In this document: positions 22,850 to 36,561 of the stretch, piece by piece
How positions within the stretch are numbered: position 1 is the stretch's first letter
Layout of the letters: each line of letters begins with the position of its first letter
NCBI GenBank assembly: GCA_933207985.1
Contig: OW240917.1
Coordinates: forward strand, 243,515,913-243,579,912
DNA length: 64,000 bases
Source: Pelobates cultripes
Lineage: Eukaryota > Chordata > Amphibia > Anura > Pelobatidae
Direction: 5' to 3'
Position numbers and translations under genes: made by a program
Notes under the pieces: generated by a model
What the model saw: the letters and a program-made list of their open reading frames with translations, nothing else
The model's database searches: none
Told to the model about the DNA's origin: nothing

Positions 22850-24780
22850 TTCTTTACTGCGTTTTATACTGTCAGAAGATACTACACCATATTGTGTTCG
22901 ATCTTTTTCTCTCCTCATATCCACTTACCATCACCTGGATTTGAGACTATCCACATGGCGAAAAATACAGTTCAGTATAGTAGAGACTCTGGTTTGAGTT
23001 GTTTTAGCTGCCTACCTATTCTCTCATTAGCGCTAGAAATCCTTTATTTGTTTTAAAGTGCTTTAGTGTCTGCCACTCATCACTGTGTCATTCTTTAAGC
23101 TAGAAGCTTATAAACATCAATGTGATGAAAATAAGCTTGCCACTGGCCTTTGGAGGGGCCTGTTTGCCAGCCTCCTACCCTGTGACTATGGCCCCTGTGT
23201 TAAACCCTGGTTGAAAACACTGTTTGTGCCTTTTGGACTTATAACAGAAACACTTCGAACTCCCAAACAACCGCACGAACCAGAGACCACCCTGGAGCTT
23301 GTTAACACCTATTAACAACTTGGAACGTTTCTCACCGCAGTGTTCTAATTGTTCGTCTGGGTGGCTGCATTTCCTATGAACAACCACGAGTTGCCGGCCA
23401 TCTTGTTCGCATGAACGCAGGTAGCGGTGTTTGGGCATGAATTTCATGGAACTAAAATTGGACACAGAAACTCCCGAACAAAGCTGGACTTCCATCATCG
23501 CCTGCGTTCGTTTCTATACAACTTAGAAAGCACCGTTTGGTGAAATCATTCGCCTGGATGAGGGTAACAAGCTCCAGGGTAAGACTGCTGACTCTGTTCG
23601 GTAGTTTGTTCACTTTCAAACTACCGAACTAGACCAACCACAAACCCTGATTCTCTGGAACGGTTTTCGGCACGGGACCATACCTGCGTTCGGTCAAAAT
23701 GTGACTTCCATAGAATTCCTCAACCCCTGAACTGATCTGGGTGATATTTGGATATGTTTGTCACCCAGATCAGGGCTATCAGGGGATGTAACATTTGTGG
23801 GGATTTTAGAAATGTTTTTGCTACCTGGAGATAATCGGGTTAATACAGTATCTGACTCAATTACCTCCCAGGTCGAGAGAGGGATTGTGTGATGTGTGTG
23901 GGAGTGTCGTGCCTTGTAAGCTTATTGTTATTGGTCTGTGACATTGCAAATCAGTCTACCATGAGGTCCATATGGGCGTACCCCTTGCATGGGGATTGTC
24001 ATATAAGGCCAAGTGTGGCTCCCATTAAACTGAGATTTGGAATATCACAATACTCCCCTAAGTAATCACTAGCTATTATAAAAGCTGTTCCTGCTACGCT
24101 CTCTGGACTAGGAGAGGTCTACCCACTGGAAGCTGGATCCTGGTCTTGGGTCCAGGGTGGGTGGTGGACAGCGAGACCCCAACCAAGCTGCAGCGGTTCA
24201 CGATGTTTGTGGTGTTCCAGCAGAGTGCTTATTGTGCTCGCAAGTCCTAGGAAGCAGCGATTGACGGAGGTACCAGGTCGGGGTGCCAGGCGGTCCGTCA
24301 CAATCCCAGACCATACATCTCTACCAAAATAGTCACAAAATGCGTAAGGCATCTGTTGGTCTCCACGGTTATCCTTCCCATGTCTGATTTTATATGAAGT
24401 TTTTGATGGATCTCTGGTGTTACAGACCTTTGGAGAGAATGAATGCCAGCCTCTTGGGTACCTACAAAAGGGCTATTGTCTTTGTGGGGAGGGATAGGAG
24501 GCCTCGGACACTTACTTTGCTTTCCTGCTGGACCTGAGGATCACCTGGACTCGTTTTATACATCAAGCACCTGAACGGGAAATACCCTAAAACACTCTTC
24601 TGTTCGGGACTATGCCGGTCCAGTAAATCTTAAGGTTGGTATCAATCGGACCCCCAACCTCCAAATAGAGAGGTCAGGGAGGCATCAGAGGCTTGAGAGA
24701 GGTTCCCTCCCAGACGTCCAAGAACACATCTTTGGAGACCAGGACAATGCCGCCACATGACTGGAACGCCTCACCGCACT
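22850..24780. mobile_element. Degenerate LTR-retroelement remnant
   Basis: The sequence around 24400-24620 (GCCAGCCTC, TTGTGGGGAGGG, GACACTTACTTTGCTT) is a diverged match to 32785-32880. TATTATAAAAG near 24074 and ATTAAA near 24025 look like LTR promoter and polyA elements. No gag or pol frame survives. Boundaries are approximate. Confidence 0.4.
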
Positions 24781-25394
24781 GGAAAATTGCCAAGTCCCAG
24801 TAAAACTTTAACATGCTGTAATTCCGGCTCAGATTCTCCAACCAGGGCACCATTTAAACAGCATGGGTGCTCAGTGACAAGCTTTCCAGAGATATATATT
24901 GTGTGGTGGCACAGTCCAGGAAAAGGGTGTGTGTAAAATTTCCTATTATGTGTGACAGGAATTTTTTTTTTCTTCTTAACTGCCTAAAACTGTTTAAAGA
25001 AGAAGAAAAAATATGCAGAACTGTGCCAATAAGCTCCTAAAATCTCTTTAAGCTGTTGTGATGATGATACTTGAAGTGTCCCTTTAACTACTCACTAAAA
25101 ACACACCCTCTTTTCAGAAATGTTTTACCTCTTTACAACCCACTACAGAAATTCCTAAGTCTGACTAATCTCTGTTTCTAGTATCTACTAATTATTCCAT
25201 TTCCAGTTATTTAAATTTCACACAATCTGACCACTTTCCACATAGTCCCTCAAAAGTCACAAATAAAATCTTCTTCTTAAAAAACACGTTACTTTATTAT
25301 CTCCAAATCAATTATTAACTCTCAATCAACGGGATATAATAGTCTCATACAAGATTCACTGAAAGAAACACAAACTCAGAAATATTTGAGCATT

Positions 25395-25400
25395 TTTATT
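25395..25400 (-). other. Possible distal CCDC47 polyA signal
   Basis: AATAAA on the minus strand, 3.4 kb after the CCDC47 stop. If used, the 3'UTR would span the AT-rich block 25400-28785. A nearer AATAAA at 28741-28746 also exists. Confidence 0.25.
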
Positions 25401-26042
25401 TCAATATTTTTTTGCCAGTTAAAAATCAGAAGGGTGGAAGTACTAGCTGCCAAACATCCCGGGAGGCAATAAGACTCTCTCCAGGTATCAGAAAGGGGGA
25501 AAGTGTATGCAGCCAACCACAATCTGCTTATTCAACATGATAGCTTTCACATCTCAAACATTAACAGAAAGCAGCAACCGGATGCCAGGTTCCTGAGTAT
25601 GCCATCACAGTCCAGCTTTCCTTTATTGCTTAGCATTCATGTTTTATAATTTGTGTGCAAATTAGTGATTTGAACAGAGAATTATTTTTTTAAATAGCCA
25701 TTATGGAGTCAGGATCCATTAGAACCATTTGAGACTGCATTTAGGATACAGTAGTAAGAGGACTAGTAAATTATAACTAATCTTGAATTCCTTCTCTATT
25801 TAAATGGCCTATTTAAAAAGACATTTCTTTTTAAAAGTGTTCTAAGAGCTTTTTATTGAACCATGGCAGCATGGATTTATAAATTAGCTCCTCCATTCAC
25901 AGCAGAAAGGACGGGATGTAAAACTTTGAAATTAGAAAATTTCCATACTCACTTGAATACATACTATTATATAGCACTATATTGCAGTACAGTATGATCG
26001 AGGAACCTAATAACTGGAAGTCTAGAGGACAAGAATCCTTAA

Positions 26043-26453
26043 TTAAAGGGGCACTATAGACACCCAGACCATTTCACCTCAATGCACCCTCCCCCTTAAC
26101 CCTGAAAGCGCGGCAAAACGGAAATATTTTAATTGCAGGGATTAAATTACTCCAGTTGCTGTCACTCAGACAGCCACTAGAGGTGCTTCTGACAGAATAC
26201 AAGAGTAAAACTCTGCTATTTCAATCAGATGGTCTGAGCATGGCATTTTGCTGTGCATTTACGAAATGCTTTCTTATGGGAAAAGCTTTGACTTGTCTGA
26301 GATCATCAATGATTTCAGCCAAGGAGGCATGAGAGCAGTGCGCAAGCAGACTACCCTTTTTTACTCCCCACAGGTGGGGCCGAAGACCTCAGAGAAAGCA
26401 CTATAGTGTTAAGAATACACATTTGTATTCCTAACACTATTATGTCCCGTTAA
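26043..26453. mobile_element. TTAA-flanked MITE
   Basis: TTAAAGGGGCACTATAGACA at the left; CACTATTATGTCCCGTTAA at the right. It lies downstream of CCDC47, possibly within its 3'UTR. Confidence 0.7.
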
Positions 26454-27265
26454 ATAGGAAATTTAATTAAATTTGAGCAGCAGGGCAAGCAATACAAATT
26501 ATCTAGTGGCAAATACAGTAATGCAACGTGTTCCTCCTGTACTGAAAATGATCGCAATAACACGTGTGAAAAGTTAGCTATGCAAAATTTCCTTACAGCA
26601 TCCTTGTGATTTTATTATATATTTATCCTCAGCTGTGTATTCACTAAACACCAGAATATACTGTACACCACGAGAGTTATTCACTTAAGTATGATTTCAT
26701 AGGAATTCAAAGTGATATTTTTACATTTAGCCAAACTGGAAAAGTTAACCAAGCCAGCAATGTTTTCAGTTTAGATATGTTAACTTAATATTGCTTTTAT
26801 AATTAGTGTAGGTGTTCTAGGCCCCTACAGACACATCTGATTTATACACTGTAATAATAAATATTCCCGAGCTTGAAAAGGGTTCAGGTGATATTAAGAT
26901 ATATATAATCTGTTATCTGTACTATAGATCCTTGCTGCCATGCTCAAATACTGTAGATATTCTTTATTGAAAATATTTCCTTAAAATAATATTTAACAGT
27001 TTTATTCCAAGACTGCATTTCTCAAGAGTCACTTGCAAATTGCAAGAAACTATACTGTGAGCGAAAAAAATAAGTAAATACATCTTAAGTTTGTTGTTGA
27101 ACCTTGAAAAACTGTTTAAACAGCCACTAAAGACACATTATTAAGTTTAGAAAAAAAACTAAAAAACTTGACAAAGAATTTCTCTGCTAACATAAGTTTC
27201 AGCTGAGAGATTGCTAGGTGTGTTTATTTTTCCTTTGACTGCTCATTTGATCTTATTGTATATAC

Positions 27266-27384
27266 CAGCCATGGGCACCCTTCGGCACTCCAGATGTTTT
27301 GGACTACACCTCCCATGATGCTTTGCCAGCATTATGGGGGATGTAGTCCACAACATCTGGAGTGCCAAAGGTTGCCTATCCCTG
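27266..27384. mobile_element. Palindromic hAT-like MITE
   Basis: CAGCCATGGGCACCCTTCGG at one end and its inverted relative AAAGGTTGCCTATCCCTG at the other. The body is nearly palindromic (CACTCCAGATGTTTTGGACTA). The target duplication is imperfect (GTATATAC against CTATATAC). Confidence 0.75.
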
Positions 27385-27487
27385 GACTATATACACATTA
27401 TAGGAGAGACAGATGGCTTCTAAAAGAAGCCCTCTTATTTAAAAAAAACTAAACAAATCTCAATTATGGAATAGGAAAGGCATAGAC

Positions 27488-27624
27488 CAGGCTTCCCCAA
27501 ACTCCGGCCCCCCCAGATGTTGCTGAACTACAACTCCCATGATTCTATGAATTGTGTAGATAGGCTGAGAATCTTGGGAGTTGTAGTTCAGTAACAACTG
27601 GAGGGCGGAGTTTGGGGAAGCCTG
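27488..27624. mobile_element. Palindromic hAT-like MITE with perfect 8-bp TSD
   Basis: CAGGCTTCCCCAAACTCCGG ... GGAGTTTGGGGAAGCCTG, flanked on both sides by GCATAGAC (27480-27487 and 27625-27632). Same family as 45577-45706. Confidence 0.88.
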
Positions 27625-28785
27625 GCATAGACATACATTTATTTATAATTTAGTCATCATTGTGGTAATCACCTTGCCAATGACAAATGCAATCAACTGA
27701 AATATCTTTTTTTAATTTATATTAGTTGATAGCGATTGAGCCAGGCAAATTATTTTATTAAATTTGTTTACCTATGTGCTAAACATGCCATCTGGTTTGT
27801 TTGTTTTTGTGCACAATAGGTCCACTCTAGGCATTTAGAAAAGTCAGAAAACAGCTTTTTTTGTTGTTGTAAGTACACATGGCTTTTTTTAAAATTCCAA
27901 CAAGCGTTTTAAAAATGTATTTCTCTCTATATAATATAAACAACGTTGCAACTCTTTAAAACTCTGACGCAGATTTAAACATGTGGCATGACTGACAGTG
28001 TTTCACAGCAATCTGAAACTTTTGACAAACTCTCAATAACTTATCTTTTTATATAATTAAATATGTATATATTTAGGTATCTAAAATTTCAAACAGGTGA
28101 ACGTGCTATTTAACTGCAAAACAAAAAACCTTTAAAACCTTCATTTTTTGGAAAGAAAAAAAACAAACCTCAAAATGGTCTGATCATTTAAGTCCAGGAG
28201 CAATTACAACTCCCCATATTTTGCTGTGAGGTGCAGTACAAAAAAAATCTACAAAACCGAAACAGCCAACCCCAGCTGTAAATACATTAATACTTTGCAT
28301 TATCCATAGAAGAATTTAGAAGGGCATAAAACCTCCCAAATATCTATATATTCTGACAAAAATTTTCAGCCTAATGAGGGAGGAGGGTTAATGCTGTTAA
28401 ATGGAGCAGATTTACATACTGTATGACAATTATTAGAAACTTTCCATTCTGAAAGTTGCTATATAATTATATTTCCTGAAATCTTTAAAACGAACAAACT
28501 TCTCCTTCCAAGGTTCCAAGCCAGCATTTCCAGATAATGTACCAGAGAGAGAAGATGTTCAGCGCTGATGACACTAGCTCACCAAAAACACGCATCTTCT
28601 GAACCCTCGCACAGCCACAGGCTTAGTGAGAGCTGTACTACGAAATGACAGAAGGGTAACGAATAGGTATTCACTGGAGACGACGTGGCAGTTAATTGTA
28701 TATGTTTCTGTGTATTCAGCAGCAGTCTTCCGATGCCAATTTTATTCGCCTTGATTTCTAGCCCAATTAAACAGATCGGAACGAA

Positions 28786-31700
28786 TTACATGGCCTTCAC
28801 TTTGATCTGCTTCATCTTCATCTGCTTTTTCTCCATTTTCTTCTGTTCCCGACGCTGAGCAGCTTCCTGGAGAGATGGAATATAAGAAAGAAACACAATG
28901 TATTTGGGACCAGACAAACGTTTGTAAATTAATATTCAGTTAATCTGTGTCACACTTCCCTGATGTGTAGCAAGGGGATAGTAAAATGTCATACATTGTG
29001 CTTTAAAAAAGGCAGGCTATATACCATAACCACTACATCTCACTGTATGCATCTGGGTTAAACCATTTTCATGATTAATGTCTGCTATAATTCGTTTGCA
29101 GTGATGGTCTAAAGCCATCGGCTAACGCGGCAAGCCTATCAGTGCCATCCAAATATGGCCACGTCTGATACCGCTAATGCAGAAACATAACTTTCACGTA
29201 TACATGATGTGCATGTGTCAAGCCACAGATGACCCAGGGACCGCCAGTGTTGGTAAAACCACACCAAAATTTTTTTCAATCTGACCTGGAACCAGGGAAT
29301 GATGCCACAACTGTTCATGAGCGGACAGTATATTAGAACAAAACCGAAATTAGAGAACAGTTCCTGTACTGAATGCCGATATTTCCCAACACCTACAATG
29401 TATATACCAAGAGTCATTCCATGCACTGCTATTAGCGCTGCCCTAAGAGTAAGTCTACATTTTCAATAAATCTACTGAAATGAAGAGTCAGATCCTGCAT
29501 ACGGTGTACAAACAAAGTATCACGGAAATTCAACGATAACCTGGATATACTGTTTAGCAGTCTTTCCCTCTCCTAAACAAACACATTTTCATATTCCATC
29601 CTTCAGAGGCCAATGCCCTTACGATAAAACGTGTGTTTCATAACATGAATCATTACAGAAGTGCTTCTCTTTCATAAAGTACTAGTTATCAAAGGAAATC
29701 CATAGCAGTAAGAACTGAATAGGTTTTATGGCTCCAGTACTATTTCAGTCTCTGAACTTTATATAACACAACGCACTCACCTCAAGCCTGCGCTGCTTGT
29801 CAGGATCCTCCTCATTCATGATACGTTCCTTCTCAGCCCGTTTCTTCTCTTCGCGTCGGCTCTGAGCGGCTTCTTGGCGCTGCACATGCGTGAGCTTCAG
29901 AAAGTTCTCCTCCACTCGTGCGCGGTTCTTATCAGCCTTCTGTTTGCCCTAAAGCAGATGACAGCCATGTGAGTAATGGAGGAAAATAAAGAATGAATAC
30001 CTACGCATGATCATACCTAAAGCCTGAGACGCGTCTCTGATTCCTGCAAAAACACGCTACACTGACACTGCTAGGTGGACTATTGTAACAAGTGTTTTGG
30101 TGGGGCTAAATATTCACTTTTAAGATAAAGGCAATTTTTTTAATAAAATATAGGCTAGAACTATATTAAATTGCACTGTTGCACGTAGCACTGTCAAGTC
30201 TTAATACTGTGTAAAAACCAAACAGATATGACATTTTGTGGTGCTCCTTTCTTCATCTACACCATCTATTTTCTCAGACTTGCTAGTAACATGATAATGG
30301 ATAATGGACAGGTGAAATTGGAACTAAAAATATGACAAATAGTACAGTTGCATTATGGGATGCCAAGCAGATATTCACTCACATCCACTCATACATATCT
30401 TGGCAAAATACAATAAAGCGAGATTATGGAATACCCTCCAGTTTGGTTGGTGGTGCATAATTTTATTCCACGCCAATTCAGGTTCCTTTATTAAAAATAT
30501 ACACCTATCTGTAGTGGGTAATTAGAGCGGCATAATTGGAGGATGACGAGATATCCTAAAATCTGTATATAGACACTCTGTATAGTTCATGCACTCACCT
30601 CTCTGTTCAGCCGGAATTTCTTCACCTTGTCAATGCTGTAAATGACCATATTCATCAATGGAAGAAGGGCTTCCATGTCTTTTACGGATGCGTTTCCGTT
30701 GCCAGGCACTGAGAGAAAAAAAAAAAAGAGATTATCTCACGCAAACGAATAAATGATTGCCGATTGGATGCAAACAAAATGTATAGCGATCCATATTCCA
30801 TTATCATTGCTCTCAATTTACCATTTAATGTAAACAGGAGTGTTCTCTTGGTTTCTGGGAGTTTCAGTGGCTGCCCCTCCCTGGGGAAAAAAAAAATACA
30901 AACAACAACATACGTTAGCAGATTTTTACAGTTTAAGCCCTTCAAGGTGGTGATTTAGTAGATTCTTTGTTATTATACCAGCCCTGACAGATTTTAAGAC
31001 CCGAGTATAGCACTGCTGGACATACATTACATTGGAAATCAAGCAGAATATAAATAAATTCTACTTGCGTGGCCTGAAATGGCCATTTTGATGAACCGTC
31101 GTCAAAATTCCTTGCCTGTTTGAAACTTTACAATTTGTGGACAAATACTGAAAGTTTTGACTTTGAAATGAGTGTCCGCTGAAGTATATGAAAACGTGTA
31201 ATCATTTAGGATGCAACACTCGCAAAATCAAACAAAAGTCAATCACACGGGATTCTACAATTTAATGGATGCAAGGAATCCTGGATGGTATATCTGTATG
31301 GGCTTGCACCACATGTGCCTTCTCAGTAAGAAGAGGTGACATCAGTTAATTTAACAAAAATGTGCCAGATGTTTAGTAATAATTTAAAAAAAAAAAATCT
31401 CTATTGCCAGTTTCATTAACATCATTATCTCAAACATTTGTGTTTTTTATGTAAAGCAATACGTACTCTTGCATAATCTTTGGACCAGAGAATTGGTCCG
31501 AAAAGTGAATGGATTCAATCTTATCAGCATAATGTGCTAGGAAATGAACCATCTGTAAACAAAACAAAAAAGCAAGTGGGTTTTAATTAAGGTGAGGAAG
31601 ACAACGTGATAGAGTAATTGTTACTGCTTTTTCTTATTTTCTTACCTTAGTGTCCAAAATACCATCTGTCACCTCCCCCATCTCAGACAGGATGGCAAGT

Positions 31701-34700
31701 GACTCGGGAAGACCCAGTTTGGCTGCAGACTTGGGCTTGTCACCACAGAACTCGCTCTGGTCGGAGAATTAAAAGTTTAAGTTGTTTCATACAGGATACC
31801 ACCAGGAGCAAACAGTTTTACGAGACACACAGAGGTATAGGAATCAAAATGTTGTGACGATTACAGCAGCAAATGTCACCTATATATCTACCAGGATAAT
31901 CTAGTGTTCGAGCTTTTTACCAATACTGCTACAATTTATAACAATATCAGGGATGTAAAATTGGGCGTTACAGTAACACTGCACATGAACAGAAGTATTG
32001 ACCTATTCAAGTGAATAAATATCTTAAAAAGAAATTACAGAATTTTTGATATGATGTATCTTACCCCATGGGAACGGTTTATCCTTATTAATTGAATAAA
32101 TAAATATATCAACAACATACCAAGTCCTGCATTTCCTTCTGCAGCCGAGTCAGGGTCTTCCGAGTCCCAACGGCAAAAACGTATGTATCCATATCCTCGT
32201 CATTCATGGTCACTTTTATTTGCTAAAAGTGGAAACAAAGAGAAAACGTACAGTTACATGGTGTTAATATCATGGTTATTACAGGGAACCAGACAGTGCT
32301 GAGCTAAGGGGCACGCAATCTGTTACCACCACCATATGAAGCACCAGATCAAACAGGACATACCACTTGATCACACGCTGGACGCATCATACGAGCCAAC
32401 ACATTGAGCAGATCCTGGCGCTTCAAAAACTGTGGAGAAGGTTTAAAAAAAATATATATATTTTACAATCTTTGTAATATGTTTAAAAGAAACAATATGC
32501 ACTTTGAGTGGTAAAAATGTGTAGCTGGCCTCTTTTGGAAATTCCTAAAAAATGCCAAAAACCTATTTGGCTTTCACTTTATTAGAAGAAATAAAATAAT
32601 AAAAAATGCACCTTGTGTAAATAGAAATAACACCATAACCACTATAGGTCTTTGTGGAGGATAACGTGCTAAGAGTCTTTGGAAGCCTCCCTACAGTTTT
32701 TGACAATAAAGTGATCGGACACCAACTGGGGACTCTCCTTGTGACGGAAGATACCATGCCACGGACTTTAAGAGAGGTTTGAATGACAGCCTCCTGCCCA
32801 CAAACTATGGGCCTGGTCCCAAAAGCCTCTGAAAGGTGCTACTGTCATTGTGGGGAGGGGTATGAGACACTTACTGTGCTTCCCAGCTTAACTTGGGGAT
32901 CACATAGACTCATGTTACACATCGAGCTTCTGACATATATACCCTGAAACACTCTGGAACCGTGCTTTAGATCGGGACTGTGCTGAGATCTGACCAAAAT
33001 GAAACAGAGTGCTATTTGGAGGGGAGGTTTTGGAGGCATCGGATGATACCTGGGGATTGAGAGTGCTTTCATCCTTAGAAGTCCGGGAACCCCTTTAAGA
33101 CCAGGACTAAGCCACCGCACGCAGGAGCTGTATATAAATAGCTGTGTGCCATGCAATAAAGATCATTCTACCCCTTGCATTCAGACTGGTCTAATGCATG
33201 GGGGGAAAAGCTGTAGTCTCTGCTTTACAGAAGAGAAGGTCTCCTGACTATAATTATTGCATCCTGGTCCGGTGAAAGAGGTCCTCAGATACCCCAGTCA
33301 AGCTTCGGTGACTGGATCTGAAGTGCTCCAGAGAACCTGCTAGGAATCTGATCTGGCAGGGCTACTCATTTGGAGTACAGGAGCTCTGTCACACTCCTGT
33401 TGTTGTTTGGATAATGTATCAGTGAGCAGAGTTTCAGATTTTTGTGAGCATATGGCTAATCCAGCTCGCTGCCGGCTATCAATGGCTAGATGGATAATGC
33501 AAAAGTTCACTTCCACATTGTCATACCCACAACAGATGGCCTGGAAGAATCCCCTTTGGTTTTCTCAAAAGTGCTTTAACGCAATCATTGTTACGGTGCC
33601 CAAAGACAGTTTGCATAATCAAGCAGTGGTTATGGTAATGTTCCTGTCAATATACCTTTAGCTGAATAAGCATGCCTTCACAACACAGCCTTCCCGAACA
33701 CCAAAGATTGTAAATGTGTTCATTCTCCTGGTTCAGCTTCCCGGTGCTAACCGCATCCTTGTTGGTCCCATCATCTCCTGCCATGAGAATTTCAGAAACA
33801 GGTAACTCCAATTAGTACAAACATTTGTTTCTTAATCTCGCAGGATGTGTATATTTTAAGTAATATATTAGAATACATATTATCGAAATGTAAAGAGTCC
33901 TTCAGGACTTATCATATACCCACCCAAGGTTAAGAGCAATAATAAGTTAGCAGAAATACACATATATTAATGTATGCTTTCTTATGTTGCACACCAGCTG
34001 CTTACTGACCTACTTGTCATGTTCAAACTATTTTTTTAAAGAAACTTTGCATTTTTAAAAGCAACTCTACATTACTTATAGCTGTTATAAAAGTACATTT
34101 TTGAAAACAATTAGGATTTTCATTTAACCAAGCAAGAGAACATTTAAGTCCGGTCCAGTTGCTGCAAATTTTGACCTTTCAATTTCACTTAAATTAGAAC
34201 AGGTAGTGACGACCCGACAGCTTAGCAGATGTTGGATAACTATAACTCCGTCACCAGGCTTCGACTGAACAAAAGTTGGAAGAAACATAGATTGCAGTTT
34301 AGCAAACACTAGACAACTAACCTTCTCATTGGTTGCCTTGTTCTACAGTCTACACTAATATTCCATGTTCTGGAACCTAGTTAACCTACAAACTGGTGTA
34401 GATTCTATCATTTGCTGGCTCTAAAACTCACCTACAAGGGAGAAGTTGCTCTCAAGCAGTTCGCGGTGAGAGTTGAACCATGCATGTGCCAGGCGACTGT
34501 TCTTGTTTTTGCCGATAATATAGTTCATGATGTACGCGAGGAGTCCAGTTACCATTAGGATCTCCATGTAGTAACTCTCCCAGCTATTCTGTAGGTGGGC
34601 AGGCACCTGAAAGAGGGCAGCACAAACAACATGTAAGCAAAAGCAAACAAAAGCACTACTTGGATGAGACTTCTCTAGTGAACACGGTATTAAAATTTAT

Positions 34701-36167
34701 TTAACTGTGTTACCAATGATGGTTTAAAAGGACACTATAAAACAACTACAGCTTAATGTAGTTGATTTGGTGAGTAGAATAGCTCCCTTCAGGCATTTTA
34801 ATGCAAACACTGTCTTTTCAGAAAAAATGCAGTGTTTACATTGCCCCTAGAGGCACCTCCAAGGGGCCACTCCTCAGATGGCCACTGGATGGGGCTTCCT
34901 GGCTCAGGGCTGCACAGTTCAGCCCTTCCGTTCAGCGCTGAATTTTCCTCATAGAGATGCATTGATTCAATGTATCTCTATGACGAGGTGCTGATTGGCC
35001 AAAACAGTGTTTGGCCCCGCCCCCTTGCCAATTTTTGCATGGGAAAGCATTGGATTGGCTAAAACCCGGCAATTGTGATGTCGCCAAGGGGGCGGGGCCA
35101 GCGCCAGCATAACAGTGGAGAGCTGAAAATAAGTTTTAACCCACTCTGAGGGGGCTAAGTGGGGACAAGCCGCCTAAATGGTGGGCTTTGCACAATAAGG
35201 TTAGAAATACATGTTTGTGTTCCTGACCCTATAGTGAACCTTTAACATTCCACTTACTGGAAATAAATATGAAGGGACAAACTCATTTGATTTTTTTTTC
35301 ACATATAAGTATAAAAGGCATGTGCAATATTCCATGCTGCATTAAAAGATGCTACATTGTACACATACGAGGGTTATCTCCAATGTAAAGAGAATAACTG
35401 TTTCCTGTTGTACGGTAGGCGTGTAATTATTTTAGTTTCATGTAGTGTACATACATCAACAATAGTGATGGGTTCCTTCATCTTGTTGGGACTTCCGGGC
35501 TCCATCTTATCGTCGTAACCTTCAAACTCTTCATCATCATAGGGTTCGTTATCTGCATCACCCTCCTGTAACAAATGAATTGTACAATTAGCAACTCCCA
35601 AAATCATTTACAGTGTTTCACTCAGCAGGAACAAATTATCCTATGGTTTGTTTGGATTAATTCTCTAATTAGTGAAGTGTAGTATTAGAAATAAAGTGTT
35701 ATGTTCCAACACTGAGGTGTGTCACTGTATTGAACTAAAAAGAGAATTGCATAATTTAGGCTAAAGTTGCCACGCCGTGAGGCCATGAGCACTGACTCCG
35801 TTGCTTTATTTATTTTTTTTATAAATAACTGTACTATTGTGGAACCAAAATCAAAGATACATCGGCCCAACTGGATCATCACCTGTCCTTCTGTGTCATC
35901 TTCAAATTCTTCTTGTCCCTCTAGCTCCACGGTGGCCTCTTCATCATCTTCCTCTTCCTCCTCCACTGCATGTTGCTGTTGCTCGGGTGTATGGTGGTGG
36001 GGGGGTCGAGCAGTTGGCGCTTCATCACCAACATCTTCAAACTCTGCAAAGTCATTGTCGTCATACTCTGCTACATCATCGCTGTCATCAAACTCCTGGA
36101 ACTTGGCCCTGGAACCCAAGGCCAGCAGCAGGAGGACGGTGAGGAAGAGGTGGGGAGTGAACAACAT
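28786..36167 (-). CDS. CCDC47: CCDC47 (calumin), ER membrane-insertion factor
   Basis: ER membrane protein with an acidic, calcium-binding lumenal N-terminus and a basic cytosolic coiled coil; it forms the PAT complex with Asterix in the multipass translocon. Twelve coding exons give 491 residues (human 483): 35883-36167, 35455-35565, 34432-34606, 33656-33777, 32364-32429, 32121-32222, 31646-31756, 31467-31552, 30822-30880, 30599-30708, 29781-29948 and 28786-28866. Residues 1-21 ([21 protein letters not shown]) are a signal peptide. [13 protein letters not shown] and long E/D runs follow; [17 protein letters not shown] is the single TM segment; the end is [16 protein letters not shown] His/Gln-rich insert ([10 protein letters not shown]) is unlike the human sequence as I recall it. 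The start is the first ATG, ten bases into exon 2; exon 1 is non-coding at the shared promoter near 42139-42200. Confidence 0.97.
32756..33390 (+). mobile_element. Solo-LTR-like remnant in a CCDC47 intron
   Basis: Contains a TATA box TATATAAATA (33131-33140) and AATAAA (33155-33160) 24 bases apart, as in an LTR. It shares blocks such as CATTGTGGGGAGGG with 24400-24620. Boundaries and family are uncertain. Confidence 0.45.
34724..35245. mobile_element. TTAA-flanked MITE, family B
   Basis: Starts TTAAAAGGACACTATAAAAC and ends CCCTATAGTGAACCTTTAA. The interior shares AAACACTGTCTTTTCAGA and a GCATCTCTATGAGG-like segment with copies at 36562-37873, 58807-59393 and 59722-60268. Confidence 0.8.
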
Positions 36168-36561
36168 TCTTATAACACTGCAGGAAGATAACGAGAAATT
36201 AGAGGATCATAGGATACTTGGCACTTATGAAAGAAACGGAAGATGAGTGTGGTAGTAATTATCAGGGTGGTTTAATTTAAATCTTGATTTCTTAATGTTA
36301 AAACTGATTCTTGCTTGTTGTTATACTCTTTAATATTTGCAATCAGATAACTACTTCATATTTAGAATATTTTTTTTCAGATTAGTTTAACAATTATCAG
36401 AGCTGATTTTGTTATATACCATTAGAAATACATAGATAATGATGAACCTATTGCCAGCTGCATTATTTCTAGTTTAGTTGGTTGATAACTCATGTTTGGA
36501 AAACAACTTATGTTAAAAGGTGTTCATTGTGTGTATATAGATTTGCAAAATCACAATGGGC

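Larger units (their letters stand above)
20850..25390. other. Intergenic spacer
   Basis: No gene recognised. It holds a retroposon tail (21091-21233), a stretch without recognised features (21240-22850), and degenerate LTR-like sequence (about 22850-24780). Predicted frames here are short and resemble nothing known. Confidence 0.6.

Noticed and set aside
35767..36246. Plus-strand open frames opposite CCDC47 exon 2
   Set aside because: Antisense of the acidic low-complexity segment (GAA/GAT codons give TTC/ATC); no splice or homology support.
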